A stretch of 64,000 bases of DNA, taken from Actinomadura terrae (GTDB lineage Bacteria; Actinomycetota; Actinomycetes; Streptosporangiales; Streptosporangiaceae). Below, in pieces: positions 35,307 to 44,756 of the stretch. Position 1 is the stretch's first letter; each line of letters opens with the position of its first letter. Position numbers and translations under genes: made by a program. Under the pieces are notes generated by a model that made no database searches, was not told the DNA's origin, and saw only the letters and a program-made list of their open reading frames with translations. Location: positions 124,001 through 188,000 of the forward strand of contig NZ_JAICDG010000002.1 of NCBI RefSeq assembly GCF_022751215.1, in the 5' to 3' direction.

Positions 35307-37346
35307 GTGGAGCCGCTTCAGCGGGGCGACCCCGAGCGGGTGGGTCCCTACCGCCTGCTCGGGCGTCTCGGGGCGGGCGGGATGGGCGTCGTGTACCTGG
35401 GCCGGTCGCGGGCCGGACGGGCGGTCGCGGTCAAGGTCGTCCGGCGGTCGTTCGCGGGTGACGCGAGGTACGCCGAGCGGTTCCGGCGCGAGGTGGCCGC
35501 CGCGCGGAGGGTGACCGGGACGTTCACCGCGCCGGTGTTGGACGCCGACCCGGACGCGGTGCCGCCGTGGCTGGTCATCGCCTACCTGCCGGGCCTGTCG
35601 CTGCGGGAGGCGGTGCTCGCGTTCGGACCACTGCCGGCGGCGTCGGTCCGTCCGCTGGCAGCGGGGGTGGCGGAGGCGCTCGCGGCGATCCACCGGGCGG
35701 GTGTCGTGCACCGCGACCTGAAGCCGGGGAACGTGATGCTCACCGCCGGGGGACCCCGCGTGATCGACTTCGGGGTCGCGCGGCCCGAGGACGCCGTCAC
35801 GATCACGCGGACGGGGGCGCACATCGGGACGCCCGGGTTCATGGCGCCCGAGCAGCTGCGCGGCGACCGGGCCGGGCCGGCGGCGGACGTCTTCGCGATG
35901 GGCGCGACGCTGGCCTACGCGGCGACGGGCACGGAGCCGTTCGGGGCGGGGGCGCCCAGGTCGCGGGACCTACGGGCGATGACGGCGCGGGCGGATCTGG
36001 ACGCGATCACCGAGCCATGGCTGCGCGAGGTCGTGGGCGCGTGTCTGCGGGCGGAGCCTGCGGATCGTCCGTCCGCCGTCGAGGTTCTGGAGATGGTGGG
36101 CGAGGACATTCCCTCGCTGTTCGCGGCCGGGTGGTTTCCGGCGCCGATCGCGGACGAGATCGAACGTCGGGCGGCTGACACGTCCGCCGTGACCGAGGTG
36201 CCGGTGGAACAGCTGCACGCTGCCACCGCCCCACCGGACGCGACCCGGCCGGGCGGACGCCGGGCGTTCCTCCTCGGCGCCGGGGCCGTCGCGGGCGCCT
36301 TGGCGGTGGGCGGGGCCGGGCTGCGGGCGTGGCCGTCCGGCGGCCCGCGCACGCCCGGGTTCCCCGGGCCTTCCCCAGCCCCGGAGCCGAGCGAGCGCTG
36401 GACGCGGCGCGTGGCCGACGCGCTCCCGAAGATCAAGGCTGCCGACGGTGTGGTGCTGGCCAGCGGGGCGATCGACGACGGAGGTGAGAGGTCAACGGTC
36501 GGAGCGATCGACTCGCGTACCGGAAGCATCCTGTGGGATCGGTACGGCGGGTTGTCCGGGTTGCTGCACGGCGGCGTCGCGTACCTGAGCCTGGGCGGTG
36601 CCCTCGGCGCCGTTCGGGCCAGGACGGGGCAGGACTTGTGGCACTACGAGACGCCCTCCGGGGAGTCCCCCGCCTTGGAGATGGCGATCGTCGGGTCCGT
36701 GCTCTGCTACGGCTCCGATCCAGTCGCCGGGCTGGACCTGGCCGACAGGCGCCGGGGCTGGAAGTCCGAGATCGTAGGCGAAGTCGTGCTGCTTGCGGCG
36801 GATGGGCTGCTCATCGCGCTCTCGACCGAGGCCATGATCGGAATGGACCCTCGCACGGGCAGGAGCCGGTGGACCCGTCCGATCGACGACGGGAACGACC
36901 CGGTCGGGGCGGACGGGCTTGTCTTCTCCTGGGACCGGTTCGGGACGTTGCACGCCGTCCGCACCGATTCGGGCGCGCTCGCCTGGAAGCGGGAGCACCT
37001 CACCGGATTCAGCATGCAGGCCGGCGGCGGGCGCGTCTACGCCGAGGGGCGGGACGGGGAGGTGCTCGCCCTGGAAACCCGCACCGGAAGGCCTGTCTGG
37101 TCGCGGACGGTGGCGCGGCTCCAGGACGACCCGGCCGCGCAGGCGACCGCGTGCTGCCTGTCCGGCGCCACGCTCTACGTCGCGTGCGCGAACGAGAACC
37201 TCTACGCGCTGGACGTGGCCGACGGTCGCGTCCAGTGGTCCTACCGCGCGGGCGCGACCGCGCGGATCGCGCCCGTGAGCGCGGACGGGCTGGTCTTCGT
37301 CGGCATGGAGGACGGCCGTGTCCGCGCCCTCGCGCCACCCCCCTAG
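35307..37346 (+). CDS. Ser/Thr protein kinase with extracytoplasmic PQQ-type beta-propeller (module 1)
   Basis: A 679-residue sensor kinase. The kinase domain (about 10-265) is intact: RLGAGGMGVVYLG, VAVKVV, VVHRDLKPGN, VIDFGVA and TPGFMAPEQL. A helix near 325-345 (RRAFLLGAGAVAGALAVGGAGL) anchors it. The C-terminal ~330 residues are PQQ/WD-like blades with repeated AxDxRTGxxxW and ALDxxxGRVxW patterns, expected to bind ligands or proteins outside. GTG 35307 follows GGAGGGGG. The MmpS-tailed kinase gene starts 21 bp downstream. The same two-gene module occurs again at 56161-59484. Confidence 0.93.
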   Translation: MEPLQRGDPERVGPYRLLGRLGAGGMGVVYLGRSRAGRAVAVKVVRRSFAGDARYAERFRREVAAARRVTGTFTAPVLDADPDAVPPWLVIAYLPGLSLREAVLAFGPLPAASVRPLAAGVAEALAAIHRAGVVHRDLKPGNVMLTAGGPRVIDFGVARPEDAVTITRTGAHIGTPGFMAPEQLRGDRAGPAADVFAMGATLAYAATGTEPFGAGAPRSRDLRAMTARADLDAITEPWLREVVGACLRAEPADRPSAVEVLEMVGEDIPSLFAAGWFPAPIADEIERRAADTSAVTEVPVEQLHAATAPPDATRPGGRRAFLLGAGAVAGALAVGGAGLRAWPSGGPRTPGFPGPSPAPEPSERWTRRVADALPKIKAADGVVLASGAIDDGGERSTVGAIDSRTGSILWDRYGGLSGLLHGGVAYLSLGGALGAVRARTGQDLWHYETPSGESPALEMAIVGSVLCYGSDPVAGLDLADRRRGWKSEIVGEVVLLAADGLLIALSTEAMIGMDPRTGRSRWTRPIDDGNDPVGADGLVFSWDRFGTLHAVRTDSGALAWKREHLTGFSMQAGGGRVYAEGRDGEVLALETRTGRPVWSRTVARLQDDPAAQATACCLSGATLYVACANENLYALDVADGRVQWSYRAGATARIAPVSADGLVFVGMEDGRVRALAPPP

Positions 37347-37367
37347 TAGACGCGGAAGGAAACTCCC

Positions 37368-38738
37368 ATGCGACCCCTTGAGCACGACGACCCCCGCCAG
37401 GTCGAGACCGCTGGACGGAGCTACCGCCTGCTGGCCCGCATCGGGTCCGGCGGCATGGGCGTGGTCTACCTCGGCCGCTCCACCGCCGGACGCGCCGTCG
37501 CGGTCAAGATGGCGCACCGCGAGTTCGCCGCCGACACCGAGTTCCGGGACCGGTTCGAGCGGGAGGTGAACGTCGCGCGGTCGGTCGGCGGCGGGTTCAC
37601 GGCGACCGTGGTCGACGCCGACCCGCAGGCGGAAATCCCGTGGCTGGTGACCGAGTTCCTGCCGTCGGTGTCGCTGCGCGACGCGGTCCGCGCGTCCGGG
37701 CCGCTCGCGACCGAAACCGTGTGGGCGTTGGCGGCGGGCGTCGCGGAGGCGCTCGTGTCGATCCACGCGGCGGGCGTCGTGCACCGCGACCTGAAGCCGT
37801 CGAACGTCCTGCTGACCGCCGACGGGCCGCGCGTAATCGACTTCGGCATCGCCCGGGCGGTGGACGCCGCGTCGGTCTCGCGCCCCGGGGCGCGGACCGG
37901 CTCGCCCGGGTTCATGTCGCCCGAGCAGGCCGCCGGGGCCACGGTCGGCCCGGCGGGCGACGTCTTCTCGTTCGGCGCGACGCTGGCGTTCGCGTGCACC
38001 GGCGAGGAACCGTTCGGGCCGGGGCCGTGGCATGCGCAGATGCTCCGGATCCAGTCGGAGGCGCCCCGGCTGGACGGTATCGCCGACCCCGAGCTGCGGG
38101 CGCTGATCGAGGAGTGCATGCGGCGGGACCCGGCGCACCGTCCCACGGCCGTGCAGCTGGCCGAGCGCCTCGCCGGACGCGGCGTCCTGTCGCTGACGCA
38201 GCCCGTCGCGGACGGGATCGCCCGAAGCCGCGCCGAGGCGGAGAACCCCCCGTCCGCTAAGGCGGCCGGACGTCGCGGAGCCCTGTGGGCCGGTGCTGTG
38301 GGCGCCACCGTCCTCGTCAGCGCGGCGGCCCTGTTCGCCGTCTGGCATGGCACGAGGGACGGCACCGAGGCGGCGCCGTCCGCGACCCGGTCAGCGGCAC
38401 CGGCCGCGCCGTCCGCCTCGTCCACCGCTTCGTCCACCGCCTCGGGGAGGAAGGGCTCGCCCAGCCCGACGGGCAAGAGGGGCGACATCCGCTTCTCACT
38501 CGCGGGTGAGGGCAGGGTCATTTGGCTGAGGTACACGATAAACGGGAAGACCACGAAGCTCACAAACGTGAAGCTGCCTTGGCGGAAGACGCTGCCGATG
38601 CTCGCCTACTCGCCGAAGATCTCCTGGAGGTTCGACTACAAGGCCACGGACGACGGCATCCGGGTCGCCGTCACGATGAACGGGCAGGCCATCTCGGAGG
38701 GCTCCGGCAACGGGATTGTGGTGTCCGGGTTCCAGTGA
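37368..38738 (+). CDS. Ser/Thr protein kinase with MmpS-like extracytoplasmic tail (module 1)
   Basis: A 456-residue kinase. Catalytic motifs are complete (RIGSGGMGVVYLG, VAVKMA, VVHRDLKPSN, VIDFGIA, SPGFMSPEQA). One membrane helix (LWAGAVGATVLVSAAALFAVW, near 305-325) is followed by a Ser/Pro-rich linker and a ~90-residue beta-rich domain with LRYTINGKTTKLTNVKLPW. That pattern resembles the MmpS transport-accessory fold. ATG 37368 follows GGAAGGA. The pairing with a PQQ-repeat kinase suggests the two respond to related envelope signals (inference). Confidence 0.92.
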   Translation: MRPLEHDDPRQVETAGRSYRLLARIGSGGMGVVYLGRSTAGRAVAVKMAHREFAADTEFRDRFEREVNVARSVGGGFTATVVDADPQAEIPWLVTEFLPSVSLRDAVRASGPLATETVWALAAGVAEALVSIHAAGVVHRDLKPSNVLLTADGPRVIDFGIARAVDAASVSRPGARTGSPGFMSPEQAAGATVGPAGDVFSFGATLAFACTGEEPFGPGPWHAQMLRIQSEAPRLDGIADPELRALIEECMRRDPAHRPTAVQLAERLAGRGVLSLTQPVADGIARSRAEAENPPSAKAAGRRGALWAGAVGATVLVSAAALFAVWHGTRDGTEAAPSATRSAAPAAPSASSTASSTASGRKGSPSPTGKRGDIRFSLAGEGRVIWLRYTINGKTTKLTNVKLPWRKTLPMLAYSPKISWRFDYKATDDGIRVAVTMNGQAISEGSGNGIVVSGFQ

Positions 38739-38820
38739 GGCGGTACAACCTGGCGGACGGGACCCCTCCCGCCGCGGGATGGTTACGGTGAGCGCGTGCG
38801 TGGCCGAGAGGACGGTGCAC

Positions 38821-39651
38821 ATGGCTTCGACGATGCGGAAGCCGCCCGGCAAGGTCGACATCCTGCCGAAGGAGATCGGCAGCCTGGCGACCGGGCTGCC
38901 CCCGGCGCAGCCGGGCACGCTGTTCGTCATGGGCGCGAACGGCGGGATGCGGGTGTCGCCCGACGCGGGGTTCGACGTCGTGTTCGGACGCTGCGAGCCC
39001 GACGTCCACGTCTGCGTGGGCCCGTCCGACCCCCGCGTCAGCAGGCAGCACGGGTACATCACCCGCGAGCACTCGCGCTGGGTGCTCTACAACCTCGGCA
39101 GGCTCGCGATCCGCTTCCCCGGCTCGCGGCTCGTGCTCGGCGGGCACCGCGCCGAGCTGCCGGTGGCCTACACGCCGCTGTTCATCGTCGCGCCGGGGCA
39201 GGAGCACCTGCTGGAGGCGCGGATCGCCGCCGGGCCCGCCGCGCCGGGCCCGGTCGATCTGCACGAGGTCCCGACCTATGATCCCGACAGCACCGAGCAT
39301 CCCGACAACCGGCGGCCGGGCGCCGACCGGTGGCAGCTGAACGCGCTGGAGAAGCTCGTGCTGGTCTGCCTCGCCCAGCGCTACCTGCGGCAGGAGCCGT
39401 GGCCGCAGCCGCTCACCTGGGCGCAGGTCGCCGACGAGCTCGGCCGCCTGCGGCCCGACGAGAAATGGAACGAGCGCCGCGCCGCCCGCATCGTCACCGG
39501 CGTGCGGATGCGGCTCAGCGCCGAGGTCCCCGGCCTGCTGGAGGAGCAGATCCCGCCGCCGATCGGCAACGCGCTCAACCACAACCTGATCAGTGCGCTG
39601 CTCGTCCACACCAAGCTCCGCACCGCGGACCTGGCCCTCCTCGGCGGCTGA
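38821..39651 (+). CDS. FHA-domain protein
   Basis: A 276-residue cytoplasmic protein with an N-terminal forkhead-associated domain (VVFGRCEPDVHVCVG, DPRVSRQHGYITREHSRWVLYNLGR), which binds phosphothreonine. The C-terminal half (LEKLVLVCLAQRYLRQ; WAQVADELGRL; ERRAARIVTGVRMRL) looks like a winged helix, a layout known from actinobacterial regulators downstream of Ser/Thr kinases. ATG 38821 is preceded by GAGAGGA. Located between three kinase genes, it is a plausible phospho-reader for them. Confidence 0.88.
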   Translation: MASTMRKPPGKVDILPKEIGSLATGLPPAQPGTLFVMGANGGMRVSPDAGFDVVFGRCEPDVHVCVGPSDPRVSRQHGYITREHSRWVLYNLGRLAIRFPGSRLVLGGHRAELPVAYTPLFIVAPGQEHLLEARIAAGPAAPGPVDLHEVPTYDPDSTEHPDNRRPGADRWQLNALEKLVLVCLAQRYLRQEPWPQPLTWAQVADELGRLRPDEKWNERRAARIVTGVRMRLSAEVPGLLEEQIPPPIGNALNHNLISALLVHTKLRTADLALLGG

Positions 39652-39664
39652 GCCGGACCGCGCG

Positions 39665-41599
39665 TCAGGGGGGCGGTAGTTGCGCGGCCGCCGCGTCGGC
39701 CAGCGACGTCGCCATCGAGCAGAGCTGCTTGGTGGGCGGGTCGCCTTCCAGCTTGAGGTAGAGCATCTCGATCGCCTCCTTGCCCTGCTGGTCGGGGTAC
39801 TTGCGGTGGACGACCCGCACCACGCACGTCCCGTCGCCGTCCCCGTTCGGGTCGACGAACGCCTGATGGTTCCGGAGCCGGGTGGGGTTGCCGTCCCGCG
39901 GGCCGAGCGGCTGGCCGCGGTCGAAGCGCAGCTTGACGAAGATGCGCCGGGTGGTGCTGCGCCAGTTGCAGTCCCAGCCGCCGAACCCGGACTTCGGGTC
40001 GCCGGCGTCGATCCCCGGGATGATGTCGAGCGCCCGCGCGCCGAGCAGCACGCAGGCGTTCCGGTTCGCCAGCGACGCCGCCGGGAACGGTGCCCTCCGG
40101 CGCGGGACCGGGCCGTGGTTCAGCACGGCGACCGCCTTGGCGACGGCGGCGTCGGCGACCGCGCACAGGGGGCCGGTCTTATCGTCGGTGTGCTGCGCGT
40201 CGACCAGGATCGTGGTGCCGACGTCGGGGGAGGGCAGCAGCAGCTTCCGCCCGCAGTGGTCGTCCTCCTCCGGGTCTTGGACGACCTGGACGCGCCCCAT
40301 CGTCTTCAGCGGCCCGGCCGTCTCCGGCGCGGCCTCGGCCTCCAGGTCGACCTCGACGTCGACCTCGCCGCCGTCGCCGTTCCCGCCCATCGTCACCAGG
40401 ACGTCGCACCGGTCGAAGTTGCCGTAGTCGACGTCGAGTTCGGTGCCGCCGAACCGGCCGAGCACGGCGGGGTCCAGCAGGGCGCACGGGTCGACCGTGT
40501 GCGGGTCGCCGATCAGGGACGCCGGGGTCGTGCGCTCGGGGGTGGCGTCGCCGTCCCTGTTGAGCGGCGTGAACGGGAACGCGATCAGCGCGGCGACGAG
40601 GACCGCGCCCGCCGCGAGCAGGCGCGGGTGCCGCCGGATGAGCACGGCCGACCGCGTCCACGCCGACGGCCGCTCGCCCGGCTCGCCGGGGACCGGGCCG
40701 AACCCGCCCGACCCGCCGGAGGGGGCGGAGGAGTCGGGAGGCCAGGTCTCCTTGGCGTAGTCGGGCGGCTCCAGCTGCGCCTCGCCGGCGATCTCGTCCA
40801 GCATGCGCTGCGCCTCGTCCGGGGTGGGGCGGTCGGGCGGGGCGGCTTGCAGCATCGCCGCCAGCACCTCGCCCAGCGGCCCCGCCGCGACGGCCAGGAC
40901 CTCCTCCGACACGCCCTCGGCCGGTGGCGCGTCCGCCCGCGTCTCGGCGGTGAGCTCGTCGCCGGTGTTCGGGCCGGGCGGTGTTCCGGTGACCAGGGCG
41001 TAGACGGTGGCGCCGAGGGAGTACACGTCGGAGGCCGGTTCGGGCAGCCCCCGGACGACCTCCGGCGCGGCGTAGGCGGGCGTGTGGCTGACCGGGCCGT
41101 TCTGGGTGATCGTCTCCAGGCCCGCGAGCCGGTAGGCGGCGCCGAAGTCGGCGAGCTTGACCGTGCGCTTCTCGGTCATGACGATGTTGCCGGGCTTGAC
41201 GTCGCAGTGCACGATGCCCGCCGCGTGCAGGGAGCCGAGCGCGTCCGCGATCTCCGCGCCGATCCGCGCCGCGATCTGCGGGGGAGCGGGCGGCCACGCG
41301 TCCAGGCTGCCGCCGGGCACGTACTCCAGGACGAGCCAGGACGTGCTGCGCCAGAACTGCCGTACCTGGATGGCGTCGTACAGCGTGACGACGTGCGGAT
41401 GGGTGAACCTCGCCAGCGCGCGCGCTTCGGCGCGGAGCTGCTTGAAGGCGTGCGGCCCGCTGCCGCCGAACTTGGGCCGTTTGAGCACGACATGGCGCCG
41501 CAGCTCCAGGTCGTCGGCCAGCCACACCTCGCCCGTTCCCCCGCGAATGGGCCCTTTGATCAGCCGGTACCGTCCGGCGATCACCGCTCCCATGCGCAC
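39665..41599 (-). CDS. Ser/Thr kinase with non-RD active site and extracytoplasmic tail
   Basis: A 644-residue kinase. The domain is near residues 5-265, with glycine loop GPIRGGTGEVWLADD, HVVLKRP lysine, catalytic IVHCDVKPGN (Arg of HRD replaced by Cys) and LADFGAAYRL. The catalytic Asp is present, so it can be active but would not depend on activation-loop phosphorylation in the usual way. A helix (LLAAGAVLVAALIAFPF, near 355-375) and a ~270-residue outer domain follow, with several cysteines (DPCALLD, FDRCDV, NRNACVLLGA). GTG 41599 follows GAGAGGA. It is convergent with the FHA gene. Confidence 0.9.
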   Translation of the reverse strand: MRMGAVIAGRYRLIKGPIRGGTGEVWLADDLELRRHVVLKRPKFGGSGPHAFKQLRAEARALARFTHPHVVTLYDAIQVRQFWRSTSWLVLEYVPGGSLDAWPPAPPQIAARIGAEIADALGSLHAAGIVHCDVKPGNIVMTEKRTVKLADFGAAYRLAGLETITQNGPVSHTPAYAAPEVVRGLPEPASDVYSLGATVYALVTGTPPGPNTGDELTAETRADAPPAEGVSEEVLAVAAGPLGEVLAAMLQAAPPDRPTPDEAQRMLDEIAGEAQLEPPDYAKETWPPDSSAPSGGSGGFGPVPGEPGERPSAWTRSAVLIRRHPRLLAAGAVLVAALIAFPFTPLNRDGDATPERTTPASLIGDPHTVDPCALLDPAVLGRFGGTELDVDYGNFDRCDVLVTMGGNGDGGEVDVEVDLEAEAAPETAGPLKTMGRVQVVQDPEEDDHCGRKLLLPSPDVGTTILVDAQHTDDKTGPLCAVADAAVAKAVAVLNHGPVPRRRAPFPAASLANRNACVLLGARALDIIPGIDAGDPKSGFGGWDCNWRSTTRRIFVKLRFDRGQPLGPRDGNPTRLRNHQAFVDPNGDGDGTCVVRVVHRKYPDQQGKEAIEMLYLKLEGDPPTKQLCSMATSLADAAAAQLPPP

Positions 41600-41906
41600 C
41601 GTGACTCCTCTCACCGGAACGCTCACAAGCCGCGCTAGATCAAACCTACTGGGTGACAGTCCGGGCACACACTGTTTCGCCGCTACTGGTCGTTGACCCC
41701 GGGCGACCGGTGTCCTAATGATCACCGGTTGGGGTTTCGTGTCCTGGACTCCGCGCCGTCCGGGCCCGCCGTTTCTCCTAAAGCGACTTCCCGTTGGACG
41801 TTGGACGCCGCCCGCCGCGCGACCCCGTCCACGGACGGCCCAAAAGGGCCCCTACCAGATCATGACGGTGCATGCAATCTCCTCCGCAATGGCGGCTCGA
41901 CCGGCC

Positions 41907-41929
41907 GCCGTTTGGACGGTCCAAACGGC
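41907..41929. promoter_or_regulatory. Perfect 23-bp palindrome
   Basis: GCCGTTTGGAC-G-GTCCAAACGGC: 11-bp arms around a single base. The one-base centre is too tight for a terminator hairpin, so a dimeric-repressor operator is more likely. It lies ~310 bp from the kinase start and ~645 bp from the dehydrogenase start, unusually far from both. Confidence 0.6.
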
Positions 41930-42311
41930 AATCAGTGCCGCGAGCAGGGGCTTTCACCCTCGTGCCGGCGGCCTCCTGAGCAAACCATGCGGGCCGGGGG
42001 CCTTACCCCGGATTTTGCGGGCATCGAGAGAATTGGTTTGGGCGGAGGCGGGTGACCATAACCCTTGCGCACACCAACGGCCCGCGAGGCGCCGGCGGGC
42101 CGGTTCGCCGCATCGGCCTTCATCATGTCATCGCAGGTCAGAGCCGCTTCAACGGCCTCCGGAAACGCCGCCGGAGAGGGTCGGGCCGCCATCCATAGGG
42201 GGCCCACCGGCCCTTGATGGGACAGGCCGTTGATCTGACTACGAGGCTGGAATTTCTCTACTTTTAGTGTCAGGGCGGCGAATCGCGGTGGTACTGTAAC
42301 CGTCGCGGTTC

Positions 42312-42325
42312 CCGGACCGGTCCGG
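42312..42325. promoter_or_regulatory. Perfect 14-bp palindrome upstream of the acyl-CoA dehydrogenase
   Basis: CCGGACCGGTCCGG, about 235-250 bp before the dehydrogenase start. In a high-GC genome such words arise by chance more easily than AT-containing ones, so it is only a weak operator candidate. Confidence 0.3.
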
Positions 42326-42574
42326 AAAGCGACCGTCGCGCGGCGAGAACGCGCAGGTCGCGGTAGGTGAAACGGTTTTGCGGGCCGGTCGCGGTAAGCC
42401 AGATGTTCCTTGCGGATGGTGATCGACCCGATTAAACATGTCGATGTCCAAGATTGGACGATTCGGGAGGTGCTTCGTAGTCTGCCGTAGCACAGTGAAA
42501 CGGATGTGCTCTTGATTGCCGGTACCTGACGCTTCCCCACGCACTGAACAGGCCGACCCGTGAGAGCGGACACC

Positions 42575-44128
42575 ATGTTGCATGAGCTACTCCCTCTGTC
42601 GACGAACGAGTTCATCGCCGGGATCGAGGCGGTCGCGCCCCGCTTCGATTCCGCGACCTACCCCCAGCGGAACCTGCCCGCCGACGACTGGACCCTGCTG
42701 ACCAAGGCGGGCGTGCTCCTCCCGACATTGCCCAAGGAGTTCGGCGGGCGCGACAGCCATATCGAGATGTGCCGGGTAGTGGAGACCCTGTCCGAATGGA
42801 ACCTTCCGCTGGGCATGTACGTGACGATCGTGAGCGCGGTCGCGTTGCGCCCGATCGTGCTGTGGGCGGGTGAGCAGGCCCGCCAGGAGGTGCTGCCGCA
42901 CTACGCGGGCGGCGATCCGATGATCGCCGGGTTCGCCTCGACCGAACCCGGCTGCGGCTCGGCCATGTCCGCGATGACGACCACGTTCGAGGAGGTGCCC
43001 GGCGGGTACCGCATCCGCGGCCGCAAGCACTGGCAGGCGTTCAGCCTCAGCGCGCAGTGGTGGCTGGTCAGCGCCAAGAACGACGGCCACGGCAGGCGCG
43101 AGTACGGCTACTTCATCGTCAAGCGCAGCGAGGGGTTCCGCACCCTCCAGACCTACGAGCCGCTCGGCCTGAAGATCATCGACTACGGCCTCAACGAGAT
43201 CGACGCGGTCGTCCCCCGGCACCGGCGGATCGCGGCCGACGGCGGGTCGCTGCGTCCGATGGCGGAGATGCTGATGGCCTCGCGGTCGATGATGGCCGCG
43301 ATGGGCACGGGGTTCCTGCGCCGCGTCAGCCGCGAGGCGCACGCCTACGCGGCGCGCCGCCGGATCGGGCCGGGGCCGCAGTCGGCGATCCGGTTCGTCC
43401 AGTACCGGCTGGCGGCGATCGACGCGTCCTACGCGATCTGCGCCGCCCTCAACCACCACCTCCAGACCGACCTGGACATGAAGGGCGCGATGCTCGGCGC
43501 GTTCCCGGCCGTCCACGCGATCAAGACCGTCGCGACCGAGCGGATGCTGAGCGCCGCGCACCACTACCAGCAGCTCGTCGGCGGCGAGGGGTACCGCGCG
43601 GGCTCCCCCACCAACATCTCCGCGCAGGCGTTCCTCGACGCCCGCGTCTACACGATCTTCGACGGCACCAACGACCTGCTCAGCCAGCAGCTCACCGAAT
43701 GGTGCCTCGCCCGGACGGCCGGACGCCCGCTCAGCCGGTTCCTGGCCGAGTGGCCGCCCACCGCGTCCGCCGTCCGCGCCTGCCGGCTCGACCTCGGCTT
43801 CCTCGACCAGCCCCTCGGCCAGGAGCACCTCGTCCTCGCCGGCCGCGCGATCGCCTACCTGTTCACGGCCGGCCAGGTCATGCGGTGGACCACCGAGACC
43901 GGCGCCGACCCGGTCCGGTCCCGCGCGGCGATCGAGTTCCTCAAGGCCGACATCACCTGCGTCCAGACCGAGTTCGGGCTGCTCGCGGCCGGTGTGCTGC
44001 GTCCCGTGGACGGGCTCGACCACGGACGCGGGGAGGGGACCGAGGACGGAGGTGCCGCACCCGGCGCCGCGCCGTCTGCGGCCGGTGTGCTGTTCTCCCG
44101 CTCCGTCCCCGTCACCACCGAAGCCTGA
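42575..44128 (+). CDS. Acyl-CoA dehydrogenase-family flavoprotein
   Basis: A protein of 517 residues from ATG 42575 (522 if GTG 42560 is used). Family features: FASTEPGCGSAMSAMTTTFEEVPGGYRIRGRKHWQAF (FAD and substrate binding, the GCGSAMSAM turn), MGTGFLRRVSREAHAYAARRR, and QQLVGGEGYRAGSPTNISAQAFLDARVYTIFDGTNDLLSQQ, the ending typical of the family, quoted here as IFDGTNDL. The catalytic Glu is not obvious, so it may act as an oxidase, a nitroalkane-type enzyme or a biosynthetic dehydrogenase. A long Gly/Ala-rich tail follows residue ~490. Isolated gene; pathway unknown. Confidence 0.87.
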   Translation: MLHELLPLSTNEFIAGIEAVAPRFDSATYPQRNLPADDWTLLTKAGVLLPTLPKEFGGRDSHIEMCRVVETLSEWNLPLGMYVTIVSAVALRPIVLWAGEQARQEVLPHYAGGDPMIAGFASTEPGCGSAMSAMTTTFEEVPGGYRIRGRKHWQAFSLSAQWWLVSAKNDGHGRREYGYFIVKRSEGFRTLQTYEPLGLKIIDYGLNEIDAVVPRHRRIAADGGSLRPMAEMLMASRSMMAAMGTGFLRRVSREAHAYAARRRIGPGPQSAIRFVQYRLAAIDASYAICAALNHHLQTDLDMKGAMLGAFPAVHAIKTVATERMLSAAHHYQQLVGGEGYRAGSPTNISAQAFLDARVYTIFDGTNDLLSQQLTEWCLARTAGRPLSRFLAEWPPTASAVRACRLDLGFLDQPLGQEHLVLAGRAIAYLFTAGQVMRWTTETGADPVRSRAAIEFLKADITCVQTEFGLLAAGVLRPVDGLDHGRGEGTEDGGAAPGAAPSAAGVLFSRSVPVTTEA

Positions 44129-44155
44129 CCCCGCCGAGCCTGACGGCGGGGAGTC

Positions 44156-44731
44156 TCAGATGCCCTCGCGGCGGCGGATCAGCTCGACCAGGTCCGCCGC
44201 CCGCTCCTTGATGAGGTTGAGCCCGGGATGCCCCCACGGCTTCGGGTCGCGGTCGACGATGCAGACCGTTCCGAGGACCGTGCCAGTGTGGTCGATGAGC
44301 GGGGCGCCCGCGTAGGTGCGGATGCCGAGCCGGTCGACCACCGGGTTGCCCGCGAAGCGCGGGTAGTCGCACACGTCGTCCAGCACGAGGGCCTTGCGCC
44401 GCATCACGACGTGCGGGCAGTACCCGTGGTCGAGCGGGACGTCCCGGCCGAGCTCCACCGCGCCCGTCGCGTCCGCCCCCGGGACGGGCGGCGCGTACAG
44501 CCCGCTCAGGTACTGCCGGTCGGTCACGAAGTTCACCATCGCGAACGGCGGATGCTCGGAGCCGACGAGCCGGCCCGCGGTCTCGGCGAGGTCGCGGGCG
44601 AGCGCGTCGAACTCGGCGTCGGGGCCCTGCCCGAGGCCGAGCTCGCGCAACCGCGCGACCCGCTGGGGGACCTCCGGGTCGACGGGGGTGAGGAGATGGC
44701 CGGGCGGGTCGTAGAGCGGCTCATGGGTCAC
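44156..44731 (-). CDS. GAF-domain protein of the conservon operon
   Basis: A 191-residue soluble protein with one GAF domain: FAMVNFVTDRQYLSGLY, DHGYCPHVVMRRKALVLDDVCDYPRFAGNPVVDRLGIRTYAGAPL (quoted as LDDVCDYPRF and GIRTYAGAPL) and TVLGTVCIVDRDP. The conserved HGYC and VCDY cysteines suggest ligand or redox sensing. GTG 44731 follows GGGAG, 25 bp after the cvnD stop, so it is the fifth gene of that operon. Other conservons often end with a cytochrome P450; here a GAF protein takes that place. Confidence 0.88.
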   Translation of the reverse strand: MTHEPLYDPPGHLLTPVDPEVPQRVARLRELGLGQGPDAEFDALARDLAETAGRLVGSEHPPFAMVNFVTDRQYLSGLYAPPVPGADATGAVELGRDVPLDHGYCPHVVMRRKALVLDDVCDYPRFAGNPVVDRLGIRTYAGAPLIDHTGTVLGTVCIVDRDPKPWGHPGLNLIKERAADLVELIRRREGI

Positions 44732-44756
44732 GGGGTTCTCCCTGAGTTATGGAATG

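Larger units (their letters stand above)
41600..42559. other. 960-bp stretch without a supported gene
   Basis: The region lies between two divergent genes and holds no frame with coding character: those that stay open are Arg/Pro-rich shadows or lack ribosome sites. It has lower GC patches near 42230-42300 and 42410-42500, which probably mark the acyl-CoA dehydrogenase promoter. Two long perfect palindromes occur (41907-41929 and 42312-42325). No tRNA-like cloverleaf or CRISPR-like repeat was seen. Its length suggests an unannotated RNA or a decayed gene. Confidence 0.6.

Noticed and set aside
39680..41638. A 652-codon plus-strand open frame opposite the non-RD kinase.
   Set aside because: Composition is typical of an antisense shadow in high-GC DNA (Arg/Gly/Val-rich) with no recognisable motif, while the minus strand encodes a clear kinase.
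41718..42233. A 171-codon plus-strand frame in the gene-free kilobase.
   Set aside because: No ribosome site and Arg/Pro/Gly-rich sequence without any domain. It also runs across the 23-bp palindrome.
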